Shown: piece after piece, positions 1 to 10,275 of the stretch | How positions within the stretch are numbered: position 1 is the stretch's first letter | Layout: every line of letters starts with the position of its first letter | Assembly (NCBI GenBank): GCA_951812315.1 | Contig: CATOSA010000032.1 | Coordinates: 124,001 to 188,000 of the forward strand | Direction: 5' to 3' | Origin: an uncultured Burkholderiales bacterium | GTDB taxonomy: Bacteria; Pseudomonadota; Gammaproteobacteria; Burkholderiales; Eutrophovitaceae | Length of the DNA stretch: 64,000 nucleotides | Position numbers and translations under genes: made by a program | The notes under the pieces: generated by a model | Database searches by the model: none | Told to the model about the DNA's origin: nothing | Seen by the model: only the letters and a program-made list of their open reading frames with translations

Positions 1-142
1 GCTTGTCGATGAATACCTCGCAGGCCGCCTCAAGCTCGATGAACTTATCACGCGACGGATTGCGCTTGAGGACATCAACGACGGCTTCGCAATGCTGGCG
101 CGGGGTGAAGGGATTCGCACGGTGGTGATGTTCGACGGCTAG
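1..142 (+). CDS. C-terminal fragment of zinc-type alcohol dehydrogenase (partial at window edge)
   Basis: Open frame from base 1 reads LVDEYLAGRLKLDELITRRIALEDINDGFAMLARGEGIRTVVMFDG*, typical of the class III / Zn-ADH C-terminus. Confidence 0.7.
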   Translation, partial: LVDEYLAGRLKLDELITRRIALEDINDGFAMLARGEGIRTVVMFDG

Positions 143-334
143 TGTTTACCACAGAGGCATAGAAAAATGCGCCAGGGGAATTAGCCATTGTGTCGGTCGG
201 GTTAGTGCAGTGCAATGTGCTGGATGAAAGCGGATTGGCAGATTGTCGGATTACGCTACGCTAACCTAACCCGATTTACTCCGTGACCCTGTGTCTCCAT
301 CATGAAATAGAAAGCCGTGAAATAGAATCCTGAT

Positions 335-1381
335 ATGAGCGACTCACGCAACTATCGTCACCCGCCGATGCAAACCGGCTGGATTGACCGCCCACACCTC
401 AGTGCCGAACTGGGCGATCTTGCACTTGAAAGCGGCGAATCGATTCGCAACTATTGTCAATCCTATGTAACCCACGGCGAACTGGCCGCAGACAAATCAA
501 ATCTGGTTCTCGTGTGCATTTCTCTCACTGGAAATCACCACCGGCTGGATTTTCTGATCGGGACCGGCAGGGCGCTCGACACCGACAGGTATTTCATCGT
601 CTGCGCCGATCCGATCAGCAATGGCTTGTCGACGTCACCGTCAAACAGTACTGAACAGCCGCGCATGCAGTTCCCTCGCTTTGTCGTCCGCGACATGGTG
701 CGTGCCCAATATCGTCTGCTCACCGAAGTCTTTGGTGTCGATAACGCCTACGCTGTTGTCGGTGCGTCAATGGGCGGTATGCAGGCACTTCAATGGTCGG
801 TCAGTCACCCGGGATTCGCTAAGCGCGTTGTCGCGATGACACCGATGGCCAAAACCCATCCGTGGGCTGCGCTTGTTGTAGAGACGGCACGCCGCTGCCT
901 GACTGCCGACCTGGCATGGAGCGATGCCGGATTTCGCACACGGCCAGTACAGGGCTGGAGCGCTTATAGCGCGCTGATGGCGGCACTGCTGGCGCGCACG
1001 CCGGCTGCCGTGTCCGGGTTTGCGCCAGACGTGACGTCCGCGCGCCAATGGCTCCAGTCACTCACCGCGCAGAACGAAGCGGGGGGATTTGATGCGCATG
1101 ACTATCTTTACCAGTCGTGGGCGTACGAAGCACATGATGTGGACACGACACCCGGTTTGACCGGCGACGCGCTTGCGACCGTCAAGGTGCCTGCCCTGAT
1201 TGCGGCGCCTTCGCTTGATTTGTTTAATCCGGTTGAATCTGCGCGAAGCGCTGCGCAATCAATTGTGAACGCGCGTTTCGTTGAGATTCCCTCAGTGCAG
1301 GGACACCAGGCGGCGACTGCAACATCAAGCGAAGACAGTCAGTTTCTCAATCGCGTGATCGGCGAATTTCTTTGCGGATGA
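335..1381 (+). CDS. MetX-like alpha/beta hydrolase (homoserine O-acyltransferase family)
   Basis: 348 aa; nucleophile elbow GASMGGMQALQW, late Asp (SLDLF) and His (VQGHQAA). Confidence 0.82.
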   Translation: MSDSRNYRHPPMQTGWIDRPHLSAELGDLALESGESIRNYCQSYVTHGELAADKSNLVLVCISLTGNHHRLDFLIGTGRALDTDRYFIVCADPISNGLSTSPSNSTEQPRMQFPRFVVRDMVRAQYRLLTEVFGVDNAYAVVGASMGGMQALQWSVSHPGFAKRVVAMTPMAKTHPWAALVVETARRCLTADLAWSDAGFRTRPVQGWSAYSALMAALLARTPAAVSGFAPDVTSARQWLQSLTAQNEAGGFDAHDYLYQSWAYEAHDVDTTPGLTGDALATVKVPALIAAPSLDLFNPVESARSAAQSIVNARFVEIPSVQGHQAATATSSEDSQFLNRVIGEFLCG

Positions 1382-1559
1382 TGCGGCTGACCGGCGGGCG
1401 TTCGTATGTGCGAAACTAGATTAGCGTAGTGCTTCACTTGGCGTGGACGGCCGGACCCTGTGGCTTGCCGTCTTCGCGACCGGATCGCAATATCGCAGAA
1501 ACATGCGTCGATCCGAAAAACTATCGAAAGTTACCCACACACAACAAGGAGAATAGTCA

Positions 1560-1889
1560 ATGATTGTCGATCACCGCACATACAACATGAAACCGGGAAA
1601 GCTGAATGATTTTCTCAAGGTCTACGGGGAGGAGGGATTCCCTTTGCAGCAGAAACATCTGGGCCATTGCGTCGGCTGGTATGTCAGCAATGATATTGGC
1701 CCGTTGAATCAGATTGTGCATATGTGGGCGTATTCGGATCTGAACGATCGCGCCGAACGCCGCGGCAAACTGGCGGCAGATCCCGCCTGGGGTCAGTACC
1801 TGTCCAAGGCGACCCAATATCTTGACAGCATGGAGAACAAGATCCTCACGGCGGCGCCGTTCTTTACCCTGCCGGAAATGAAGGGCTGA
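1560..1889 (+). CDS. NIPSNAP family protein
   Basis: 109 aa, MIVDHRTYNMKPGKLNDFLKVYGEEGFPLQQKHLG...W. Confidence 0.85.
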   Translation: MIVDHRTYNMKPGKLNDFLKVYGEEGFPLQQKHLGHCVGWYVSNDIGPLNQIVHMWAYSDLNDRAERRGKLAADPAWGQYLSKATQYLDSMENKILTAAPFFTLPEMKG

Positions 1890-2040
1890 TTTGCCAGAGC
1901 CATCAGCAAAGCCGTTGCGCGTGTCCGACCACAACAGGCGATACGCGGACGCGGACGGCGCACGCCTATAATTCACCCGGCCCGGAGCGATGTGAAATGC
2001 GCGGTCCGGGAATACAACAACAGATACCAAGGAGACATTC

Positions 2041-3373
2041 ATGGGTGATTTTTCCCGCCGAGACACCCTGAAGACCCTCGGTGCCGCTGCAGCCGTAAGC
2101 GCGGCGCCCGCCTTGTTGTTGCCGTCGCGTGCAGCAGCCGCATACAACGTCAAACCGGAAAAAGGCGCCAGCATTCGCATGATGCGCTGGCGGCGCTTCA
2201 TCCAGGGTGACGAGGATCAATGACTCGCCAACACCGCGAAGTTTACGAAGCTGACCGGCGTCAAGGTGCGCGTTGACAACGAAGGGTTCGAGGACATTCG
2301 GCCAAAAGCGGGCAATGGCCGCAAATGTCGGTTCCGGTCCTGACATTGTGCTGGGCTGGATGGACGATCCGCATCTGTTTCGCAATCGCCTGCTCGATCT
2401 TAGCGACCTTGCTGAATATCTGGGCGACAAATATGGCGGCTGGTATCCCACTGCGCGTCGCTACGGCACGATCAACTCCGGTAGCGAGAAAGGACGCTGG
2501 ATTGGATTGCCTCTGGGCGCGGGAGGCGCGCTGCTCAATTACCGGATGTCATGGCTGAAGGAAGCTGGTTACGATGCGGTGCCAACCGATTTCGATAATT
2601 ATCTGAATATGTGCAAGGCGCTTTCGGGCAATGGTCATCCGCCGGGCTTCGCGTTGTCGCATGCAACCGGCGATGCTGAAACCTGGAGTCATAACATGCT
2701 TTGGGGATTTGGCGCGAAGATGGTGGGCGAATCCAACAAAGTCGCGATTGACAGCAAAGAGACGATTGCCGCGCTGGAATATATGCGCGAACTGTATTCG
2801 ACCTTCATCAAAGGCACGCTTTCATGGACGGGCGTGTCAAATAACAACTCGTTTCTGGAAGGCCGAATCGGGCTTACGTCCAATGGCCCGTCGATCTATT
2901 ACGTTGCCAAGAACTCGAAAGAGGCCAAACTTCAAGCGATCGCGAAGGACATGAACCATGCGGCGTTCCCAGTTGGCCCGACCGGCGTGCCTGCAGAACT
3001 GCATTTGCTGTCGCAGGCGTACGTATTCAGCTATACGAAATATCCGAACGCGTGCAACGCGTATCTAAAATTCATGTGGGAGCGTGAACAATACGAGCCA
3101 TGGCAAGAAGCGGCGACCGGTTACATGTGCCCGCCGCTGGCGGCATATGCGGACACACCATTCTGGGATTCTGATCCAAAGTACGCTCCGTTTCGCGATG
3201 TCGTCAAACGAATGCGTTGGTCTGGTTATGCGGGCGAAGTTGGCGAAAAGTCCGCTGCTGCACTCGCCGACTGGGTTGTTGTGGACATGTTTGCACAAGT
3301 CGTATCCGGTCAGGAAAACGCCAAAGATGCGGCGCGTGATGCGGCACGGCGGGTACGCCGGGCATATCGCTAG
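2041..3373 (+). pseudogene. Tat-exported ABC transporter sugar-type substrate-binding protein, broken by in-frame TGA (2221-2223) and a frameshift near 2300-2320
   Basis: Twin-arginine signal SRRDTLKTLGAAAAVSAAPALLL; frame 2041 continues after TGA as LANTAKFTKLTGVKVRVDNEGFEDIRPK, then frame 2273 continues NVGSGPDIVLGWMDDPH. Confidence 0.8.
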
Positions 3374-3788
3374 TGAAATACGATACCCGTTTGTCCGACC
3401 CTGGATGATTCGGTTGTCGGCAAGCACAAGCGAAGCAAACCCGTACCGGCGAAGCGCACAGTCACTGCGAAAACCCGCAATGGCCCAAAAGGCGTCAACA
3501 CACAATAGTTAAGTAAGGCGTCATCACGCAATGGCTAAATAAGGCGCGAACGCGCAAGAATATTGCGCCAGTATTTTGCCCGCGTTTGTGTCGCCGGCGC
3601 CGGATCGTCCCGGGTCCGGACGCCCGCCCGCTACGCCAGGCGAAGAGTGAGCCTCGTGACGTCCGCGAAATTAGCACGCTCCGTGCTTTGAACTGACTTA
3701 CTTTCGGACCAAATTGCGGCGCCAGGTTGCAGCTTGCGCCGACGGGTTATCGGCCTATGTCAGGATGTCCACGATCTCAGGTTCAACT

Positions 3789-4049
3789 ATGACGAATACG
3801 GTTGCCATCGCGGGCGACGACACTGAAGCGATCAAGCGGAAACAGCGCTCCGAACGCATCCTTGTCAACGAGGGCGTGCCGATCAATGCCGCCCTTGCGT
3901 TGATTACGGTCAGCGGCGGTTCACGACCGAGAATTTGCGAAGAAGTCGCCATTCGGGCGCTTTGCGTGCTGATGGTCGCGATCAAGGCGGAACGTATGGA
4001 TCAAACAATGGCGTTGCGAGTCATTCGACAGTACGCTCCATATTGCTAA
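3789..4049 (+). pseudogene. DUF4272-like N-terminal fragment
   Basis: AIKRKQRSERILVNEGVPINAALALI...EEVAIRALCVLMVAIKAE resembles the DUF4272 N-terminus; the rest of the domain is not in frame. Confidence 0.4.
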
Positions 4050-4158
4050 ATCAGGCCGATCAGCAGGAGCGATCAGCGGTCGAACACGAAGGACAGCGGC
4101 TTTTGTTTCTAGGCGCTCGAAGACGCACTGAGCCGCGTAAAGATTTTGGGAGGATTCT

Positions 4159-4202
4159 AAGGGGTCAGAACATTTTGAGAGGTCATCTCACTCTGACCCC
4201 TT
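4159..4202. terminator. Hairpin between convergent genes (bidirectional terminator or REP/RAYT-type repeat)
   Basis: aaggggtcaga (4159-4169) is the exact reverse complement of tctgacccctt (4192-4202), with inner gaga/tctc pairing; T-rich on the right. Confidence 0.6.
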
Positions 4203-4216
4203 TAATTGTTCTTTAA

Positions 4217-5618
4217 TTAGATTCCCGTCTGCGCAACAAGCCGGCTGGACTCAATCGCCGCCACCAACGCCTGGTAGTCGCGCTCCGTCTGGTCAGCGTA
4301 AGCCACCGCGAAATCGCCGATAGCTTTGCCCAGCGACTTACCATTGCCCATGTAGCCCGATATCGCGGCCGCGTCCCCTGTTCGAGCGTGAGCCCGGGCC
4401 AGGCAGGCGGCGCACACGGCAACGTAGGTCTTTAAAGCCAGCCTCGTCCAACGTACTCGGGTCCACCGAGCCTTTCATATCCTTTAGCTGGCGCCAGTAA
4501 TAGTGGGAGCCGGTCATTGAGCCGTGGTGCCAGCCCAGGAAAATGTCGCTTGACGCTTGCATCAGTCGCTGCCCTTCCACCACTCGCTGCGACGGCAAGG
4601 TATGTTCGCTCTGGCCCAGATATGTTTCCAGGATCGACTCGCCAGCCTCCTTTTGCTGCAATATGAGGGCGTCCTCTTCCGAGTCACCCTGCACGATCAT
4701 GATGGCGCAGCGCGTGCCTACGCTGCCCACACCACCCACGCGCAGGGCGATGTCTGTCGGATGGTAGCGACTGATGAGCCGCCGCCTCTCAGGCGGCAGG
4801 CTGGCCACGTATTGGTCCCAATTCTCTTCAATCTGCTCAACCGTAAGCTGTTCCTTCTCTTCCTCGCTCAAATGCTCTCTAAAGGGCACCAGCAGGGGCG
4901 GGTCGCTGACAATGCGGCGCTGGCCATCTTCCATGAAAGTGAGCTTTTCCAGCGTCTGCTCTTGCGTCTTTCTTCTGGCCTTGCGCACCATCGTACTGGC
5001 GCTCTTCTTCGCTTTCTTTGAAGCTTTGGCCAGTACCTCTTGCACCTCATCAACCTCAACGTGGAAATACCATGCCTCCAGGGTGGTCGTCATCGCCAGC
5101 TGCTTCATCGTCTTCGCGTAGGCTCTCACCACCTGGGCCGCTCCGCGGTTTTCCTTTTCGGAAAATCCATTCTCCCGGCCGGCCGCAACGGCGCTGGCCG
5201 CCAGTCGTTTGAGATCCCACTCCCACGGTCCCGGGTGCGTCTCGTCAAAATCGTTGACGTCAAATACCAGCTTGCGCTCCGGCGTGGCAAAGACGCCGAA
5301 GTTGGAAATGTGGGCGTCGCCGCAAAGCTGAGCCTGCAGGTCGATTGTCGGCGTTCCGGCAAGGTCGGCCGCCATCACCACCGCCGAGCCTCGTAAAAAG
5401 GCAAAAGCCGACGCCACCATGCGGCCGTACTTAATCGGCACCAGATGCTGCACCCGCGAGGCATCCTGCGCCTGCAGCAAGGCGATCGGATCTGGCCGGT
5501 CGGCTGCTGGCGCCCACTCGCCATGCGTGTGCCAGGGCGTCTGCTCGCGCAAAGCCTTGCCCTGCGCCTGGCGCGCTTCGCGCGAGGTCGCGCTGCCTTT
5601 TGCTTGTGTATCACTCAT
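4217..5618 (-). pseudogene. DUF2252 family protein with one frameshift near 4430
   Basis: 4338-5618 encodes most of the family (LCGDAHISNFGVFATPERKLVFDVNDFDET); the C-terminus CLARAHARTGDAAAISGYMGNGKSLGKAIGDFAVAYADQTERDY is in the 4217-4417 frame. Confidence 0.85.
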
Positions 5619-5727
5619 ACCCTCTTCTCCAGTTTGACTGCGCTTTACCAGGTCGAGCTACCAGGCTGTCTGATAGATGGTCTTCGGCATTGAGTGCCTG
5701 CCAGCTCTGGCTTTCGAATACCGCAAA

Positions 5728-5937
5728 TATAAACAGGTTTCTCGATCCATTCCCGATCAAGTCCCTAGCAGAAAATATACTAGCGCACGCTGGTTCACGT
5801 GGGCCGCACGGTAGATATCGGCCCCACTTAACTCCAATCCAGCCGTATTTCTGTACGCATCACCGCCGCTTTAGCACCTCGCGCAACCTTTTGCCCAACC
5901 GTTCCCTTGCCCGCCTATCGAGCCCACGGCATCAGGG
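5728..5937. repeat. Diverged non-coding direct repeat, copy A
   Basis: tataaacagg-tttctcgatcc...gatcaagtcc...agcgcacgctgg...cccttgcccgcc...gcccacggcat aligns by eye to 7512-7707. Confidence 0.5.
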
Positions 5938-5983
5938 GAAAATGCGGTTGAAATGACAGCGTAGGTTGAAACGCTTTAGTTAA

Positions 5984-6125
5984 TCACTGGCGCTGGCCGC
6001 GTCCCTGGTGGCCGCCACAGCCTGCGCAGGTCTGAACGTCGATGCCGAACACGCGCTTCAGGCGCTGTGCCCAGCGCAGCGCTCCAGTGTCAGATTCCGG
6101 TAACCACTCATCGCCCTTGGTCAGG
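5984..6125 (-). mobile_element. IS91-family transposase C-terminal remnant
   Basis: ALRWAQRLKRVFGIDVQTCAGCGG matches the conserved IS91 C-terminal motif. Confidence 0.65.
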
Positions 6126-6140
6126 GAATGAGACAGTCCG

Positions 6141-7274
6141 TCAGCCAATGCTGCCGCCTTCGCGCAGTGCCTGGATCTCCTGGGTTTCGAAACCCATTGC
6201 CGACAGCGTTTCATCGGTGTCAGCACCCAGTTCCCGGGCCCCGTGCTTTACTTCTCCCGGGGTGCGGGAGAAGCGCGGCGCCGGCGCCGGCTGGGTAATT
6301 CCGTCAACTTCAATATAGACGTCGCGGGCGACGTTTGCCGGGTGCCTGGCCGCGGCGACAAAGTCCAGCACCGGCGCGAAACAGGCATCGGTACCTTCCA
6401 TCAGCTCACACCACTCGGCCTGGCTGCGGGTCTTGAATACTTCAGCCAACCTGGCAGTCAATTCCGGCCAGCGCTCCCGGTTGTGCTGGTCGGCGAACTC
6501 CTCCGGGTCGAGACCGGCTTTTTCGATCAACAGGGAGTAGAACTGGGGTTCGATAGATCCCACCGAAATGTACTCCCCATCGGCGCACTCATAGGTGTCA
6601 TAGAAGTGCGCTGCGCCGTCCAGCATATTACTTTCGCGCTGGGCTTCATTCCAGCTACCTGCCGCCTGCATGCCGTGGACCATCCACATCAACTGCGCGG
6701 CGCCGTCTACCATGGCCGCATCGATCACCTGGCCCTTGCCGGAGTTGTGGGTCTCCAGCAGCGCCGCCAGGATGCCGTTCACCAGCAGCATACCGCCGCC
6801 GCCCATATCGCCGATCAGGTTCAGTGGCGGCACTGGCTTTTCGCCACCGCGACCCACGGCATAGAGCGCCCCGGTGATGGAGATGTAGTTGATGTCGTGA
6901 CCAGCGGCCTTCGCCAGTGGCCCCTCCTGGCCCCAACCGGTCATGCGGCCGAAAATCAGCTTCGGGTTGCGCGCCAGGCAGGTTTTGGGACCGATGCCGA
7001 GCTTCTCGCAAACCCCGGGCCGATAAGGGTCAATGAGTACGTCGGCATTCTCCACCATGCGCAGCAGGGTCTCGACACCGGCCGGGTCCTTGAGGTTGAG
7101 CACCACCGACTTCTTACCCCGGAAACTGACATCCCGGGACCGCCCCGAGCCAAGGGCGCCGGCGCGCTCGATGCGGATAACCTCCGCGCCCATATCTGCC
7201 ATGATCATGCCGGCCATCGGCGCCGGGCCGATGCCCGCCAGCTCGATTACCGTGTACCGGTTCAGTGGACCCAT
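6141..7274 (-). CDS. CoA transferase family III (CaiB/BaiF; alpha-methylacyl-CoA racemase-like)
   Basis: 377 aa MGPLNRYTVIELAGIGPAPMAGMIMADMGAEVIRIER... with conserved N-terminus and NLKDPAG. Confidence 0.93.
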   Translation of the reverse strand: MGPLNRYTVIELAGIGPAPMAGMIMADMGAEVIRIERAGALGSGRSRDVSFRGKKSVVLNLKDPAGVETLLRMVENADVLIDPYRPGVCEKLGIGPKTCLARNPKLIFGRMTGWGQEGPLAKAAGHDINYISITGALYAVGRGGEKPVPPLNLIGDMGGGGMLLVNGILAALLETHNSGKGQVIDAAMVDGAAQLMWMVHGMQAAGSWNEAQRESNMLDGAAHFYDTYECADGEYISVGSIEPQFYSLLIEKAGLDPEEFADQHNRERWPELTARLAEVFKTRSQAEWCELMEGTDACFAPVLDFVAAARHPANVARDVYIEVDGITQPAPAPRFSRTPGEVKHGARELGADTDETLSAMGFETQEIQALREGGSIG

Positions 7275-7511
7275 AGTGAATGCTCCCGATGTATTTATTA
7301 AGCTTTAGGACTGGGACAACCGACTTGGCACCGGTGTCTCAGGACTGAGGATTTTCGCGTGAGATCGAGGCGCGCGCAACGAAGATATCGCGCGAAAATA
7401 CCAGCCCTTATCTTGGTTGCATGCGGATTCCACCATCCATCCGTATACACTCACCGTTCACGTAATCATTCTCCATAATGTGCTGGACGGCGTGAGCAAG
7501 AGTATAAGAAG

Positions 7512-7707
7512 TATAAACAGGGTTTCCAACCTACTCGCGGTCAAGTCCTTGACGAAAGATGCGCCAGCGCACTGGATCGCGCGGCGCAAATCCAGACTAT
7601 TTCGCCCTGCTCACCATATACTCCGCGCTTCTTTAGCGCCGTTACCCCGCCTCGCGCGAGCATCGGCCAAGCCGATCCCCTGCCCGGTCATCATGCCCAT
7701 GGCATGG
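7512..7707. repeat. Diverged non-coding direct repeat, copy B
   Basis: tataaacagggtttccaacc...ggtcaagtcc...agcgcactgg...cccctgcccgg...gcccatggcat aligns to copy A. Confidence 0.5.
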
Positions 7708-8073
7708 GCCAGCCGCAAGCTACTGACCTGGCCGCTATCGAACACGCTCGCAGCGGATTTCTGTGTCGAAGCGCTCGAAGAAGCCATTGCCCGCTACGGC
7801 TGCCCGGGCATCGTCAACACCGACCAGGGCTGCCAGTTCACCAGCACCGAGTTCATCGGCTTGCTCAAGCAACACCAGATTCGCATCAGCATGGATGGCA
7901 AGGGTTGTTGGCGAGATAACGTGTTCATCGAGCGCTTCTGGCGCACGCTCAAATACGAGGAGGTGTATCTGCGCGCCTATGACACAGGTATCTGAGGCCC
8001 GCACAGCGCGATCGAGGACTTAACGCCGGATGCGGCATACTTCGCAGCGCTGCCCCAAAAGCAGGCAGCTTAA
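7689..8073 (+). mobile_element. IS3-family transposase OrfB C-terminal remnant (rve core)
   Basis: MAWASRKLLTWPLSNTLAADFCVEALEEAIARYGCPGIVNTDQGCQFTSTEFIGLLKQHQIRISMDGKGCWRDNVFIERFWRTLKYEEVYLRAYD, stop, then IEDLTPDAAYF. Confidence 0.78.
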
Positions 8074-8463
8074 TCGTGAACCAGCAAGGCCGATCACTTA
8101 TCGGGCATCAAAAAACAGTCCAAAAAAGCGGGACCACCTCTGGCAGCATAACGAGTGGAAAACTGACCATCAGTGAGATCGGCACAAGCGGTGCCGTGCT
8201 CAACAACGAGCAGCCAAGCCCGGCCAAATGCCGGACGACCTGGAACCTTGCGACAGGCCAGGTGACTTGAGATTCTTCTAACCGCGCCTTCGCATGTACT
8301 ACAAGAATCGGGAGAGCGAATTACGAGGCGCGAATTGCGTAAAACGAAAACACGTCCGGCAACGACGCAGACTCGAACGGCTTAACCTGAACGAAAAAGC
8401 CTTAACTCCACTGTCCGTGGAAACAGGGTAGAACTCTCCTGGACGACTCAGTAGCGCACGATG

Positions 8464-9045
8464 CTAGAGCGTGCTCGGATAAGCAAAACGGGCAGAACAC
8501 AAGGCGACTTTCCGATTCTCTCCCAGCCGGTTGTAGTCTGGCCAAAAAATAGCGCCCGTCTCTGCGTATTCAGGTGTATCGAAGAAGATGGCCGGGTCAC
8601 AAACAGGCACGTTGTCTGCGTCTAAGTACAAGACGTCGCGAAAAGCACTATGGATGATGGCGTAAGGCTTCAGTTCCCAGCCGTTGAGAATTCTGGCTGG
8701 GTGCTGCTGGCGACCTCGCGAGCATCTACGCAAGACACGCCCAGCGGCTTGACCAGGTTTTGCATGCGCGCGTCCATCTCGTGGCGCCCTAAATGCCACA
8801 GCTCTATGGGCATCTGACATCCCAGATGTCGTAACCTATTGATGCCAACCCAAGCGTTGGTGAAATAGCGAACGCCGCCGCCAGCGATTACGATTCCACG
8901 GCCATGGCAATTCCCCGGGATAGGGAGGGATCCGGGAGATATACTTCTCCGACAATATCTGCGCATTGCTTTCATCGAGCTGTGCGCTGAGCAAGCGAAC
9001 GTTCATTCCGACTTGTGCGCCTTGCAATTTACGACTCGTAACAAA
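8464..9045 (-). pseudogene. Mannosyltransferase-like glycosyltransferase (MNN1/GT71-like), fragmented
   Basis: Pieces in three frames: SEKYISRIPPYPG / GIVIAGGGVRYFTNAWVGINRLRHLGCQMPIELWHLGRHEMDARMQNLVKPLGVSCVDAREV / ARILNGWELKPYAIIHSAFRDVLYLDADNVPVCDPAIFF. Confidence 0.55.
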
Positions 9046-10006
9046 GGCTGCCGCCTGAGTAGTAGGTGTCGATACGGCGCACCACCTCATCGGCCTGAAT
9101 CATATCCATGCAGCGCGGCAGTTCGCCAACCGGATTAACACAAAGGTTCTCGGGCCGGTCTTTCCTATCTCCATCACCCAGCGGCACTACTCGGGCTTTC
9201 CAGCATCCGCCGTTGTCGCAACAAGGTAACGCGCCGTTGGTGTGTAGGAACTGGTGATGCGTATAGGCTTCCCAGTGGCTGGGTTCGCGTCCACCCGCTA
9301 CCACCACGCAAGGTCGGTTCTTGGGCATACCCGGTTTTGTTTCTATTGCCGCAGCTAGATGCATCGGCAGGCTGACGGAGGTCAAGGCGCCTTGCGCGTG
9401 GTACATCAAGCGCACAAGCTGCCGCAAATCGGTACGCCCTCGTAGGTCAATCACCCCCTTCAATGGCGGATGACAGTGATGACTCTCACCGATCTGGACG
9501 AACACAATCTTGCCTGCGTAGCGATCAACTACTTGTTGATAACGCTTGTGTGACCACCACTTAACGGTGTAGTCGTACTTTCCGCCTGCAGAGACTATCC
9601 AGAACCTGGTGTCGCTACCGGTAATTTCATGCACTTGAGATATCCAGGACTTTTCAGTGTCCGAAATATGTATGTCGCCGCCAAATTTCGTTGGCTTTAT
9701 GTTCAAGGCCAGCTTCTTGTTGAGAAACTCGATAAAGCCGTGAATAAAGTGGTAGGGGGCCAGGTTACTCTTGTGAATGAGTGGGTAGTGACACTGAATG
9801 TAGTCAACGTCTCTACCTTTCTCATCGAGCTGAGTCAGGTAGGGGTTGTTTTTCCAAAGGGCTGGGCAAGACGTGCGGACGTCCGTGACGAATTCGCCGG
9901 GATAACTCAGGTGTAAATCCCTTATCGCCGCTGTGAACATCACAATGTCGCCGGGCGATTGGTGATTGGCGAGAACGAGCTTTTTCTTCAATCGCCTCTT
10001 GAACAC
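9029..10006 (-). CDS. Glycosyltransferase family 9-like (heptosyltransferase-fold) protein
   Basis: 325 aa; KLVLANHQSPGDIVMFTAAIRDLHLSYPGEF...NNPYLTQLDE... and C-terminal CCDNGGCWKARVVPLGDGDRKDRPENLC. Confidence 0.68.
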   Translation of the reverse strand: MFKRRLKKKLVLANHQSPGDIVMFTAAIRDLHLSYPGEFVTDVRTSCPALWKNNPYLTQLDEKGRDVDYIQCHYPLIHKSNLAPYHFIHGFIEFLNKKLALNIKPTKFGGDIHISDTEKSWISQVHEITGSDTRFWIVSAGGKYDYTVKWWSHKRYQQVVDRYAGKIVFVQIGESHHCHPPLKGVIDLRGRTDLRQLVRLMYHAQGALTSVSLPMHLAAAIETKPGMPKNRPCVVVAGGREPSHWEAYTHHQFLHTNGALPCCDNGGCWKARVVPLGDGDRKDRPENLCVNPVGELPRCMDMIQADEVVRRIDTYYSGGSLCYES

Positions 10007-10027
10007 AGCCTTGCCACCCTTTGCCGA

Positions 10028-10267
10028 CTAGTGCGCGTTCGTGTCGGCTGAGTTCGGCGGCAGCCTAATGTCCGGATGGCAGCGAATGAGAAGCTCCGCA
10101 GCTTCTTCCACAGTGTCAAACACATCGAAAAACAGGTGATGGCTGGATATGCGGCCGTCCTTCTCGCGGCGCAGATGAAAGTGTTGGCCTTCGATCTCTA
10201 CATCCAACATGTTGTCGTGCTCATGAAGCTGCCAGCTTTTGCCTAGCGTTACGTTACGTTCTGTCAT
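10028..10267 (-). CDS. Small conserved-looking protein (79 aa) between tyrosinase and GT9 genes
   Basis: MTERNVTLGKSWQLHEHDNMLDVEIEGQHFHLRREKDGRISSHHLFFDVFDTVEEAAELLIRCHPDIRL; starts 8 nt after the tyrosinase stop. Confidence 0.55.
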   Translation of the reverse strand: MTERNVTLGKSWQLHEHDNMLDVEIEGQHFHLRREKDGRISSHHLFFDVFDTVEEAAELLIRCHPDIRLPPNSADTNAH

Positions 10268-10275
10268 ATCCGTCC

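Noticed and set aside
2221-2223. TGA recoding (UGA-Trp or selenocysteine) in the substrate-binding gene
   Set aside because: Other genes use TGA as stop normally (e.g. liuB), and the same gene has a separate frameshift.
3374-3512. Lys-rich coding-like tail (TLDDSVVGKHKRSKPVPAKRTVTAKTRNGPKGVNTQ*) after the SBP gene
   Set aside because: Short, no start or recognisable family; could be a phasin/PHA-protein tail remnant but cannot be supported.
4400-4450. Programmed frameshift in DUF2252 (TTTAAAG at the break)
   Set aside because: The heptamer does not fit X XXY YYZ in the reading frame, the shift is a +1-type single-base change, and other accessory genes nearby are also broken; simple mutation or error is more likely.
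6243-7301. 352-aa + strand ORF
   Set aside because: Antisense to the CoA-transferase gene; GC-driven open frame with no recognisable domain.
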